Shown here: positions 10,750 to 20,506 of the stretch, in pieces
Layout of the letters: each line of letters begins with the position of its first letter
Numbering within the stretch: the first letter of the stretch is position 1
Origin: Gautieria morchelliformis
Lineage: Eukaryota > Basidiomycota > Agaricomycetes > Gomphales > Gomphaceae
Assembly (NCBI GenBank): GCA_015179125.1
Contig: WHVA01000280.1
Coordinates: 62,001-126,000, forward strand
Direction of reading: 5' to 3'
DNA length: 64,000 bases
Program-made: the position numbers and the translations under genes
Notes under the pieces: model-generated
Told to the model about the DNA's origin: nothing
What the model saw: only the letters and a program-made list of their open reading frames with translations
The model's database searches: none

Positions 10750-11036
10750 GCAGAACCACCTTGACCGATAAGAAGATGAGGAGGGCTCATAGACTCCTGA
10801 AGCAATTTTGTCTCAGATGATATAAACAATCTGATCGATGAGGCCGGGTGGAATCAGGAAGTTGCGCTGCGCCCAGGGAATATGTTCAATTGTTGGCATG
10901 ACCACCGGTGGAAAATACTCCTCTCTAAATCTCCCCTTCTCCGCCTCGCACCATGCCAACACTCTCTCTTTTCTTTTCAACAAGTCAAACACCACTTTCA
11001 CTTCCTCCTCCCATAACGACCCGTCCATCCCCACAT

Positions 11037-11849
11037 TCAGCTCCTCCCACCTCTCTTCGTCAGACATACTCCGTATTCCTCAATGCATGGCGGGGTTGGT
11101 GACAGCGGTACCAGCGACGCTAAAGGGTCAACTGGGAAAGAATGGCGTACATGAGCATGAGCCGGCATGGTAGTGGGTACAGGCCGTATCTTCCGGTCCA
11201 CCTTCTTATAGGGCAGGACGTAGGCCATTGTGACTTGGCCACAAAATGACTGCACCCAGCGGGAGAGGGTGGTAGCATTACCCGAAAGAATAGGTCCTAG
11301 GTGCTCAGATGCCGCCCTGTCCTGTAATGTATGAACCGGCGCTGTCCGCGCGGGCGGTGCATGGGCTCTAGTTGGGATGACTTGTGTCAACGATTCATCA
11401 TCCTGACTGTGGAGGAGCATGGCATCGGTCTGCCCAACCGATTCCAGTCCTGAAACATATTCAAAAGGCCAGCCAAGCAAGATATTGTATGGAGCGGGGT
11501 TGACTATGTGTGCCTGCACATAGAACGTAAACGTCCCTACTCGCACCGGCAACTCCCTACACAGTCCCAGCGTGCTCGCATCCCCCCCATTCGCATCTTC
11601 CATGACCAGTCAGGCCGTGCAGTCATACACCAGGCCTAGCACCTTTGCAAGTTCTTCATGAATCCCCACAATAGAAGACCTGCTGTCCAGGAGAGCTGGA
11701 ATGACTTGCCCCCCCACCCGCACATCAATTTCTCGAAGCGGCAGACTAATGGGGCAGATTTTACGCATCAACCCCACTGGTACGCACACTGGAGCAGTCT
11801 TCGACTGTGGGAGACGTCCCTCCCTAGGCAAAGCGGCAGGAACACTCAC
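11037..11849 (-). CDS. Gypsy 2 protease region, fossil
   Basis: Minus frames 11849-11610 and 11603-11037 show an aspartic-protease-like segment (VIPALLDSRSSIVGIHEEL) followed by an I-L-L-G-W-P-F motif (residues about 38-44 of the second frame), an arrangement common in fungal Gypsy protease domains. Confidence 0.7.
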
Positions 11850-12494
11850 TGCTACCAGGAGCGACCTCCGCCCTTGTTGTCTTACACTCGTTGACCATTC
11901 CTTTTCGTAGACCTGTGCTTGTGCTAAGAAGCTGTCAGAGCGAGACTGTGACCGGGGTCTCTAATACCTCCTGCAATGCTTTGTCGTTGAGCCCAGGATC
12001 TTCAATTTTCGACTTGAAGGAATATTGAGGCGGGGCGCGCCCCTGAGACACCGGGGGTGCCTTGTCAGAGGAAAGACCGCTCCTTGTTGTTACTAAGACC
12101 TCCGCACCCTCCTGGACCTCCTCAACCTCCACCAGAAATGCCTCCGCCTGTTCCTCCTCGTCTCCCCGATAACCACCCTCCACAAACTCTTCCACCACCT
12201 TGACATCCACCATCGTCTCTGTCCCACTCTGTATGCACGCCCCCTCCACCTGTTCCTTCTTCGTTCCAGTGCTGCCCCAGAAACGATGGATGCTTGTTCA
12301 TATTTGGTTCCATCATCCAGATGAAATGGTCTTGTTTGGCCACATCAATCATACACGCTTCTTTCCCCGCGCACACGACACATGAGGCAACCGAAGGCAA
12401 CGAAAATGATCACCCGCAAGGTATGCGATCCCTTGCTTGTTGACTGTCACCTACACTACTGTCCTCCCTTTAGGGGCTTCATATTGAACATCCC

Positions 12495-13974
12495 ATGGGC
12501 CTGGGGATGGGAAACACCGTGTCCCAAGGCCTCGATGTGAGTTCACAGCCTGCAGCTGCCAAGACCAGGCCGTCCGGCACACTGGCGCACGAAGGCACTG
12601 ACGCCCAGGCTGGTCAGCGCTCTCGACACCATGTGACTGAGAAAATGCAGCAGCATCATGCATTCTTGCTTTGACATGATAGTGATACTGATAATCCGTT
12701 TTGATTCCACCAGTCCTTGAGCTCAAGGAATCGAGGACACGTTGGGAGAAGGCTGCCGATGCCCGGAAGCACAAGCACCGCATGGAGGAGCATGGGTTTG
12801 TGGATCATCCTCACAAATGCCATGCACGATTGCCACGTACCGCATCCAAGCCTGAAGAGGCTCTGGAGGAGCCTGCAGGCGGCATTGATAGCGATGTCGA
12901 AGACCACGTCCAGGCCAAGGAGGCCTGGTACCGTGATATCAAACAACGAGAAGTGGAGAACAACTGACAGGCTAATGAATCCGAGGATGAAACTTCTCTC
13001 GGTATGTCAATCTCCTCGTCGCATGACTCTTGCGTAGTCTCACACTATTACTGCAACCATAACAGTGCCAGCTCAGACATCTTCAATCAATACCAACAAA
13101 AGGGTATGTTGTGTCAGCCCCCTCTGACAATCCTAACATGGCTGCTCTTCAGTTCACGTCCTCTCTCATCGCGCCAGCTCAGACATCTTCGATAAATACC
13201 AATGAGACGGTATATCATGTCAGCCCCCTCTGACAATGCTAACATGGCCGCTCTTCAGTTCACGTCCTCTCTCATTGCAGCACCTGAGAAGCCTTGTGCT
13301 CAGATGTGCCACACCCCAAATGTGGGACCACTCCAGCCCATAGGGAACTTTCAGGCTAATGGCACCCTTCAGTCCCACCCTTCCCAGCGCACTGAGTCCA
13401 TGATCCCCCAAGGGGCACTCCAGCCAGCCCTTCGTCACCAGCCCCTGACTACAACTCGCCTCTCCAAGCAAGTGGTCCATGGGACCGGAAACAGTCCCCA
13501 CACATCATCCACCGACCTCCTCAGGTCATCATCACCGCTCTCGTTCCAGAGCCACTCTCATAGTTCCAAGTATCCCAGTGGGTCAAGTTCCCTTGAAGGA
13601 ACAGGTATGCCTGCTTCTCCCAAATCTGTGGGCGGGCAACCGTCGTGTTTGTCCCCCGTGTCATTCGCCGAGCTGGAAGACCGAGTCCAAACACCACTCC
13701 AAGATAAAAATTACAGATTTTGTCCAGAATTCCATTCTACAATTCACCTTGCGTGTTGGTATTACCGAGTGATACTCTGCACTCACGAACTGTTCCCACT
13801 TGAAAACGAGCAGGACCGATATTTGCGTGAAGCCTGGCAGCTGGCCTGTGCGGAACATGAAGTTAACCTCAAGGCTAACAGAGATGTTCTGAATCTGGTA
13901 AGGTCCTTTGGCCTATTTTTTCCCCACTGATTATTTTTCCAAGTAAAGCAGCGAGGTAGCCAGGTCCGAGGCAA
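12495..13974 (+). pseudogene. DUF6532 host gene, 5' part, interrupted by LTR element C
   Basis: Plus-strand, intron-containing gene of the DUF6532 family, which is multi-copy and of unknown function in Agaricomycetes. Open segments are 12495-about 12660 (possible first exon), about 12714-12998 (basic, charged, ending at a GTATGT donor) and 13202-13890. The last carries a low-complexity linker and then the start of the domain (CWYYRVILCTHELFPL, YLREAWQLACAEHEVNL, DVLNL). After a likely short intron the segment 13945-13974 reads QRGSQVRG, a conserved DUF6532 block, and is then cut by the TG of the LTR. The gene resumes at 26593. Exon borders and start are tentative. A 106-bp direct duplication (13068-13279) lies upstream of the third segment. 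Confidence 0.72.
13068..13279 (+). repeat. 106-bp tandem duplication in the DUF6532 gene
   Basis: Two units start at 13068 and 13174, each running CCAGCTCAGACATCTTC ... TTCACGTCCTCTCTCAT. They include possible splice-site and coding sequence, so the copy number may change the exon plan. Confidence 0.85.
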
Positions 13975-14168
13975 TGTGGGGTACATAGCTGTCCTGTGTC
14001 AAGAGTGGGGTCCCATTCTTGTCTACCTACCCGACATCATTAGCTACTCATATAGTATAACTAGAAAAATGATGAGAGAACAATGGCTGAAGAAGTTTGC
14101 ACTTGTGGGTGCTTGTGTGCGCGTCCAATCTCTCCTTATCCGCAACTAGACAGCGTAGCTGTCTTACA
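13975..14168 (-). repeat. 3' LTR of element C
   Basis: 194 bp. On the minus strand it starts TGTAAGACAGCTACGC and ends GTACCCCACA. It is about 95 percent identical to the other LTR by eye (9-10 differences). Confidence 0.85.
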
Positions 14169-14862
14169 TCTCCTCCCACCCCTCGAAAGAACTGGTAACT
14201 CTCTTCACACTATCACCATACTCCTTAGTTTAGCAGGAACCTCTGCAGGGGTTGGATAAGCAGGAGCGGACCGGGTGCTAGTGGTTGAGCTTGCAGGATG
14301 ACAGCATGGGAAGTGGGCATGCGGGCGTGTGGAGAGACATGTTCACATGGATGGCAGTGGGTGCACAGGCTACGCTGCGGTCTTATGAGGCCACACTGCT
14401 GCGTCGTTTGTTTGCATCGTGCTCTCGCGAGTCGACACGTGGGCTATGTGTGTGCAACTCCAAGTCCTCCACGTCGTGTGCATGGTGGGTCGCTCGAAGT
14501 CCCAACTGTCGTGCTGTTTGCTGAAAAGGGTGGCCGCAGTCGTCATGGGTGTGTGTCTGTTCAGGTGCATGAGGTAGTGGCAGCATTGGCAACCATGTGC
14601 ATGTGTCACATCCCGGTGGGTCGCCGTGCAGATTGCGGTTGTGTAGATGCGAGTGAGAGTCAGCGTCGGCCAGTATATTGGTACTTGGATGTGGATGATA
14701 TTGGGAATCGGAAGAGTCAAGGCGGCGGCACTGTCATGGGCTTTCTCCTGCAGGGGTGGAGCTCTCTATGCTCGCGCGGGAACTCCGTCCTATGTCGGTG
14801 ACAAGATTAAGTCTTGGCGGGCCTGACGCCACGCCTCCAATCTTGCCTCCACCAGCCTTCAA
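14169..14862 (-). other. Interior of element C downstream of the Zn2Cys6 ORF
   Basis: No convincing coding sequence. Open frames on both strands (for example 14298-14801 plus) are Ser/Arg/His-rich without recognisable domains. The purine tract just inside the LTR (14169-14184) is the likely polypurine tract. Confidence 0.5.
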
Positions 14863-15486
14863 TCATTCCTTGAGATGATCCTGCCACTCGACACTGGGAC
14901 TTGCAAAAGGATGGGGAATGGTGGTAGGGATGGTAGCACTGGTGCAGACGATTCTGCTCGTGCGGTCCTCAAGAGCATCGCCTACCCTCCCGCGGGTTCC
15001 GAGTGGGCTCTCAGTGACACGAGCCAGTATTTCATTTGCCAGGGGATCACCTGTAAGGTCTGCCATTATAGAGCTAGTGCGGGGCTCGCAGGAAGAAAGG
15101 AGTGTGCTCAGGAGAGCTTCCAACTGGTGGAGATGGGTCTCTATAGCATCTATGTAGCCCTTTGGCAGGCCACACTTCTGGGAAGGACCCAGGAATGTGC
15201 AGGGAGTACCGAGAAGGATGCAATTTTTGCATGGTTCGTCCTGAGCTGCTGGACATTCACATTTGCATTTGGACTTGCAACACTGGTCACATGCCTTCGA
15301 GCTCCTGCGCCAAATCTGCTCATGGTCCTTCCGTGAACTACAAGGTGGCAAGTTTGGGAGGTTGTCCTCATCTTCGTCCTGGTCAAGCACAGTGTTCCAA
15401 GTGTTGTTTGGATGGCTGGCAATGGGACGAGAGGTCTGGGGGAGAGCATTGATAGAGGAGGGAATGTTAACAAAGAGCTGGTCCAT
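14863..15486 (-). CDS. Zn2Cys6 transcription-factor-like protein carried inside LTR element C
   Basis: An uninterrupted 207-residue ORF. It has a complete fungal binuclear zinc cluster C66-x2-C69-x6-C76-x9-C86-x2-C89-x6-C96, followed by the GLPKGYIDAIETHLHQLEAL linker/coiled-coil start that is characteristic of basidiomycete Zn2Cys6 regulators. Residues 31-48 are acidic. Known members bind DNA as dimers and control transcription. The carboxy-terminal regulatory domain of full-length factors is absent: the frame stops after WQDHLKE and nothing recognisable follows. It is in the same orientation as the surrounding LTR element and has no intron over 624 bp, which suggests a captured (possibly retrotransduced) host fragment. 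The start codon is simply the first ATG of the frame. Confidence 0.8.
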   Translation of the reverse strand: MDQLFVNIPSSINALPQTSRPIASHPNNTWNTVLDQDEDEDNLPNLPPCSSRKDHEQIWRRSSKACDQCCKSKCKCECPAAQDEPCKNCILLGTPCTFLGPSQKCGLPKGYIDAIETHLHQLEALLSTLLSSCEPRTSSIMADLTGDPLANEILARVTESPLGTRGRVGDALEDRTSRIVCTSATIPTTIPHPFASPSVEWQDHLKE

Positions 15487-15836
15487 GGCTACTGTGCCGG
15501 TGGAGGATATGGAGGTGTGTGTCGGTTTGTGGCTGCCTCATCACATCACATCTCTGGATCATGGCCTCATGGGTTGGTCCTGCACTGTTGCCGTGGCTGG
15601 CGCACTTGTTCTGGCCATAGCTGTGAATGGTACTGTAGGTGGGGACGTGCAGGACACGTGGTGAATGGAGGAAAAGCTGGGCAGGGTTAGGAAAGGGTGG
15701 GGATGCAGTGTACCTCGTAATCTGTGTGCGTGTCCTTGCAGGTATTCCCAGTTTCGTTGCAAGGGTATTGGGACAGTGAGGAATGAAGAAAATAAAAGAT
15801 AAACAAGCGTGTAATGGTCCTTGCATACCAATCTGA

Positions 15837-16019
15837 GACCTCAGGTGTGGCACCGTTTCTGTCCCAGTTGTAAAATGTTGTTCCAGGACCTCAGGCACGA
15901 GTGGCCATTTCTATCCCAGCTGTAATGTCGTTCCAGGACCTCAGGTGTAGCACCGTTTCTGTCCCAGCTGTAATGTAGTTTCAGAACCTCAGGTGTGAGG
16001 GCCGTTTCTGTTCCGGTGT
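15837..16019. repeat. Tandem repeat, about 4 units of 47-50 bp
   Basis: Units start at about 15837, 15887, 15937 and 15984 and share GACCTCAGGTGTGGC ... CCCAGCTGTAATG. It lies inside element C between the Zn2Cys6 ORF and the nested solo LTR. Confidence 0.88.
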
Positions 16020-16081
16020 AAGTGTCAAAAGTGTCTGTTTACTGTCATTTGATGCCCGAACGAAGTGTCATGGGTTGTCAT

Positions 16082-16509
16082 TGTTAGGAAACGGACTGTA
16101 CAGTATTCAATGACTCACTCACCCTTTTCTGACCCACCAGTCACTTACCACTCCTTCCCCTCCATGAGCTTCCACCATCCCGCAAGTCAAACGAGTCCAC
16201 CGAGGCGTGCACATGCGCACTGAGTCGAGTCAAGTCGAGTCGAGCCGAGTCGAGGAGCCATGCAAGCCCAAGTGATCTCACGGGCTCACAACGCCGCATA
16301 TACATCACGGATCAGCTGGACGATCGAGTCCCATCTTTCTTCTTTTCCCCCCTTCACCTGACCCGACCCTGTTCCATTTCACGATCACATCATGTTGCTC
16401 CACGATATGTACACGTAGGTAGCTCTATCTTCCCGATCTACCCGACGAACACTCCACACCCATCTCCAACCCTCGGTCCACCACCTTCTGACCTTCCTCT
16501 CACCCATGC
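16082..16509 (+). mobile_element. Solo LTR, family B (copy 2), left part
   Basis: Begins TGTTAGGAAACGG directly after the pentamer GTCAT (16077-16081). It continues at 25670-25886 beyond the nested Gypsy 1 and ends CTTCAGA followed by GTCAT (25887-25891). Rejoined length is about 640 bp, equal to copy 1 at 4031-4671. It contains a run of GAGTC/GAGCC pentamers (about 16220-16257). Confidence 0.87.
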
Positions 16510-16722
16510 TGTAAGGATATCTATCTTAAGCCTCAGGTCACAAGAGCACGACAGAACTTGACCAATGTGTGGTATTCTGATGCTACGTAGTGACAGTGTA
16601 AGGGTAAGATGCGATGGGAACCGCTGGCCGGTTCCCACGCATAAACTATACAGTGGGTCCCTAAGGGGCCCACTGGGATTATGTAATAACTAATGTACAT
16701 GTAGATACACGGGTTATTTACA
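16510..16722 (-). repeat. 3' LTR of Gypsy 1
   Basis: 213 bp, preceded on the minus strand by the purine tract GAGTGGGAGGG (16733-16723). Confidence 0.95.
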
Positions 16723-16758
16723 CCCTCCCACTCTATAGATAACTATAGGGGTTAATTA

Positions 16759-18633
16759 CTACTCATAGAGGTTGTCCATGAGGGAGTCCTCTAGAGTGGC
16801 CGATACGATGATGTTGTCGTCGTACGGGGCCGGAGGAGCACGTGACTCCTCCGGGGGCACCTCCGCATCATCGGTGGTGATTGGGTGAGGCTGGTCGGCC
16901 TCACCACTAGCGGCGGTCTCCGCTTGGGCGCTGGGGCCCGCATCTTTGTGGAGCATGGCCTCAACGGCTGGGTCCTCTGTTTGAGGAGGGGGCCGGAAGC
17001 GCGCCAGCTCTTGGTTGAGCTGAGCATGAGTGAGGGGTCGCCGCACCGCGGCCCTCACATGGCTGGTCTCGATGACCTTTTGTTGGCCCTCACGGGCGGC
17101 GGCGCTGAATGCCGCGCCGGTGATGCTGCGCTGAACGTAATGTTCAATGCGCGCCGCTCGCTCGCGAGTGACTCCCGCGTAGCGGGCCAACCATCTCGCG
17201 ATCTCTGTGAGTGGGATGTCGGGGCCGGCTCGGCCCTCCACAGGGAATGGGCCGGTGATTGAGAGCCGCAGGGTGGTGCTCTGAGGCATCAGCACTTCCC
17301 TGGCGTCGACGAGGCTCGACCATTGGTCCGTCGAGCTGAAGAGGTCGAGTAGCCTCGCCCTTAGCGGTGATGCGACCCCTTTGACCCAGGGTGCAAGGGC
17401 CTTCAACCACATCCACACGTCCATGTCGTCTAGGTTGAAGGTGCCATCCGCATTGTCACGGATGGCGGAGGGGATTCCTTCAGGGTTGTGTATCCAACCC
17501 TTTAGAATGGCCGCGATGTCGTGCGGGGTACCGCCCGCTATCACGAGACAATCCCTTTTGGGATTGCGAGTGCGTTGTTTGCGCTCGATGCATTTGAATA
17601 CGCCGATCATCTCGTGCGTACGCGCGATCTGCGGCGTTTCTTTTGCCCGCGCTATGAGTTCGATGAAGCGGGGTTCATCAATCGGGCAGACGTCGTACCA
17701 TTGGGTACGACGTTGTTGGGCCTTTCCTACCGGTCGTGGTAGGAGGCCCGTCTCGGAGATCGGTGGATCTCCGAGTGGGATGAGCCTTCCCTCCCCCGGG
17801 TAGGGAGGATGAACCGACTCAACTGTCCCCGCCGGCGGAGGTAGGGCCACCCCAGGCCCGATGTACTGGGCCTCGACCTGTGCTATCTGCCGCTGAAGGG
17901 CGGGGTTGTGGATGGTGTGCGACGATGATGCCGCTAGGTAAGCGCTGATTGCGCTTTCCTTCGCAATGGCTAGCCCATTGACGGTGTGGAGGGAGCCGTG
18001 CAATTTCTTGCGCTTCTTCTTTGGCTGCTCTGCCAGCCGCTGTGCCCGTTCGGGGTCGTACGTCTTCCAGACGGACGAGTCGGACTCCCATCCATCTAGG
18101 ACGCCGTACGCAGAGTCGGAAGGTGTGCTCTGCCCTTCCGTTGTTGTCGTGGTCGGAGTCGGCGCCGACAATCGGGACACGAGCCCCGATGTTGCGCGCG
18201 CCGGCAACAGCGCCGTCGCACGAGGTGAAGATGGCCCGGCCACTGGGTCTGTGGCCGGGTCATGTCGCGGCCTTTTTGAGGCAGCGTGGACCAGGGTAAC
18301 CTGGAGCTGGGCTGCACTCAGCTGCTGCTCCAGTTCCTTGATCCTGGCGCTCTCGGTTACGAGCGCGTTGTCGCGGTCCTCAACCGCGCGTTCTAGCTCC
18401 TTGACCTCTTTTTTGAGGTCGTGGACGTCCCGGAGGGGCTCTTCTCGCGCGTCACGCGCGATGCCCCTTGGGAGCCATCCCCAAGCTGCATCGACGGCGT
18501 CGCCGATGTCTTCGTCCCGCAACTTGACCTTGTGGGTGCCGGTCACAGCCCTAAGGTGCACGGCGTAGTCCGCGCATGTTGCACAATCGTCCGGGTGGAC
18601 GATGGCGAGGGCGTCCTCCCATCCCATGATCAT
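16759..18633 (-). CDS. Extra 3' ORF of Gypsy 1, 624 residues, function unknown
   Basis: Lies after pol in the sense direction and stops 36 bp before the 3' LTR, the position of env in retroviruses. No signal peptide or membrane segment is seen, so it is not a normal envelope. Residues about 1-60 form a compact block rich in Trp and Cys (GWEDALAIVH, CATCADYAVHL, DAAWGWLPRGI). About 65-115 is a coiled coil (LKKEVKELERAVEDRDNAL). A basic nuclear-signal-like KKKRKKL lies near 205-215. About 300-540 is a folded-looking region (WYDVCPIDEPRFIEL, MWLKALAPWVKGV, ARWLARYAGVTRERAARI). The tail is acidic. Sequence upstream (to about 18760) matches the start PPKDGMDVDPSTSTT seen in the other copy, so translation may begin further 5'. 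I do not recognise the family. Confidence 0.82.
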   Translation of the reverse strand: MIMGWEDALAIVHPDDCATCADYAVHLRAVTGTHKVKLRDEDIGDAVDAAWGWLPRGIARDAREEPLRDVHDLKKEVKELERAVEDRDNALVTESARIKELEQQLSAAQLQVTLVHAASKRPRHDPATDPVAGPSSPRATALLPARATSGLVSRLSAPTPTTTTTEGQSTPSDSAYGVLDGWESDSSVWKTYDPERAQRLAEQPKKKRKKLHGSLHTVNGLAIAKESAISAYLAASSSHTIHNPALQRQIAQVEAQYIGPGVALPPPAGTVESVHPPYPGEGRLIPLGDPPISETGLLPRPVGKAQQRRTQWYDVCPIDEPRFIELIARAKETPQIARTHEMIGVFKCIERKQRTRNPKRDCLVIAGGTPHDIAAILKGWIHNPEGIPSAIRDNADGTFNLDDMDVWMWLKALAPWVKGVASPLRARLLDLFSSTDQWSSLVDAREVLMPQSTTLRLSITGPFPVEGRAGPDIPLTEIARWLARYAGVTRERAARIEHYVQRSITGAAFSAAAREGQQKVIETSHVRAAVRRPLTHAQLNQELARFRPPPQTEDPAVEAMLHKDAGPSAQAETAASGEADQPHPITTDDAEVPPEESRAPPAPYDDNIIVSATLEDSLMDNLYE

Positions 18634-18873
18634 CCAGTGCTCCTGGTCTATCGGAGCACGGAGAATGTCTGCGGCCCCTTGTCTCGGGGCCGTTGTTCAC
18701 GTTGTGGACGTTGACGGGTCAACGTCCATCCCATCTTTGGGGGGCATCATCTTCGTGGGTAGATGATGGTGGTGGTTGCTTCCAAGAAGCGATGCGCCCT
18801 CGGAAAGATCCGAGGTGAAAATTTAACCGTGCCATGGCCGGCGTGTCACGTGGTCTGCACGTGACAGACGCGT

Positions 18874-20413
18874 CTAGCGGCATCTGGGGAGGTCGCATGG
18901 CTTGCCCACCCCCCAAAGCTCTAGGTAGCTATCCAGGGCTTCAAGGTCCTTGCAGGACGACATGGGTTCCCATGTCACGTCACCTAGGGTCCAACGGACC
19001 TGGAATTCCAGGTCCGTCGAGTTTATCCATCGATGTGCGATAATCTTGTCGACGAGCCACTCCTCGTCATCATTTGCTCCGAAGTCATAAAATGACTTGG
19101 CCTCACGACGAGGGAACAATTCGTCGTTGTTAGCCTCGTATCGCCGTACGAGGCTGGAATGGAAGACCGGTGAAATGTGACGGCTTTTCAGTTCGTCGGG
19201 AAGATCAAGGGTAACCATCGAGGTGTCGTTGTGAGCCTCGACAACGTGGTACGGTCCGATGTACCGCGGGACTAGTTTTCTGGCTCTTCCTTTCGGGAGA
19301 GGTAGGTTTTGTGTCGAAAGGTAGACGCGGTCGTTGGCCGTGTACCTGTCGCTCGCCATATGTTTCTTATTTGCGTGAAACGTTTGCGTCACTCGATGCT
19401 CTATGATTGCATCGTGTGCCGCCATCAGGTTCCATTTTGCCTGATGTGCAAACCGTGCTACCCCCTTGAACGGGGTGTCCACGGCCATGGGGAGGTCTAT
19501 CCGCGGCATATAGCCGTGGATCAGCTCGAAAGGTGCGAACCCTGTGGTCGCACTGACATTGCCGTTGAGGGCGACCTCAACCATTGGGCATTTCACTGCC
19601 CAATCCTTCTGATCGTCTCTGACGACCGCGCGCAATATCTGGCCGATGGAGCGGTTTGCCCCCTCGGTGGCTCCATCCGTTTGTGGATGGAAGGCAGTTG
19701 ACATGAGGAGCTTAGTCCCCATGAGTCGCTGGAGTTCACGCCAGAAGATCAACGTGAACTTTGAGTCTCTGTCCGAGATGATGGAGTCGGGAACTCCGTG
19801 TAGTCGGATGACCTCCTTCAGAAACAGCCAGGCTACTCCCTTGGCTGACACGCTCGTCGTGGTTGGTACGAGGTGTACGAGCGACGTTAGTCGGTCGATG
19901 ACTACCATCAGGTAGTCGCAGTCGTTGGATTTGGGCAGGGGCCCCATGAAGTCGATGCCGATCGACTGCCACGGTCTATCTGGAATTGGTGGGCTGTGTA
20001 GTAGGCCTTTGGGCCGTTGTGGCCCGGTTTTCGTCATCTGCGCACGATGTGCAGAACACTTCTATGTCTGGGTTCATGCCTGGCCACCAATATGCTCTTC
20101 GAACGTAGTTCGAAGTCTTCAGATGGCCGTAGTGGCCGACTATCTGATGTGCCCGATCGATGATAATTTCGATCAGCCTCCTTCCCCCTTGAAGAACAGA
20201 GCGGGGGACAGCAATGACGTCTCTCTTGAGCTGATTATTAGTCCAGATCAGCCCGTCCCGGATTCCGAATCTCAGGTGCGTGTCCGGGTGCGCCATGATC
20301 TTTGTGAACATGGTGTCCCTATGGTACGCGTCTCGTAGGACCTTAGACAGGTCTACGCCTTGCTCAACGATCCGGCGCAGGGGTGCGCCGTCATTCCATG
20401 CGGCGACGTTCAC
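18874..20413 (-). CDS. Gypsy 1 integrase and chromodomain
   Basis: Two overlapping minus frames. 20413-19976 has the zinc-binding start (HQIVGHYGHLKTSNYVRR, YWWPGMNPDIEV). 20037-18874 has the DDE core (GIDFMGPLPKS, IISDRDSKF, TDGATEGANRS), a GPY-like segment (PRYIGPYHVVE) and the chromodomain (EEWLVDKIIAHRW) at the end. Confidence 0.92.
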
Positions 20414-20506
20414 GGGCTCTGGTGAGCCCTCGTTTAATGCGGCAGCTTCCGTTACTCTCGCCTCTGTCTTCTCAGCAAGGCATTTAGAGCGTCTTGTCGC
20501 CGCTGT

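Larger units (their letters stand above)
7184..12430 (-). mobile_element. Ty3/Gypsy retrotransposon, family 2, 5'-truncated
   Basis: Minus-strand fossil of a family distinct from Gypsy 1. The 3' LTR is 7184-7737. Upstream of it come integrase (7744-about 9300), RNase H (about 9400-9940), reverse transcriptase (10048-11067), aspartic protease (11037-11849) and a gag-proximal linker (11935-12249). No chromodomain is visible after the integrase. No 5' LTR is found: homology fades near 12430, where the DUF6532 host gene begins. Pol carries several breaks. Confidence 0.88.

Noticed and set aside
15837-16019. CRISPR-like array
   Set aside because: Units are contiguous tandem repeats without unique spacers, and the genome is fungal. 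The same reasoning excludes 57170-58668.
17381-18568. Plus-strand frames of 140 and 200 residues opposite the extra Gypsy 1 ORF
   Set aside because: They are antisense shadows caused by high GC and codon bias of the sense ORF; the conserved motifs are in the sense frame.
16759-18633. Extra Gypsy 1 ORF as an envelope gene
   Set aside because: It has no signal peptide, transmembrane segment or cysteine-rich ectodomain; only the position is env-like.
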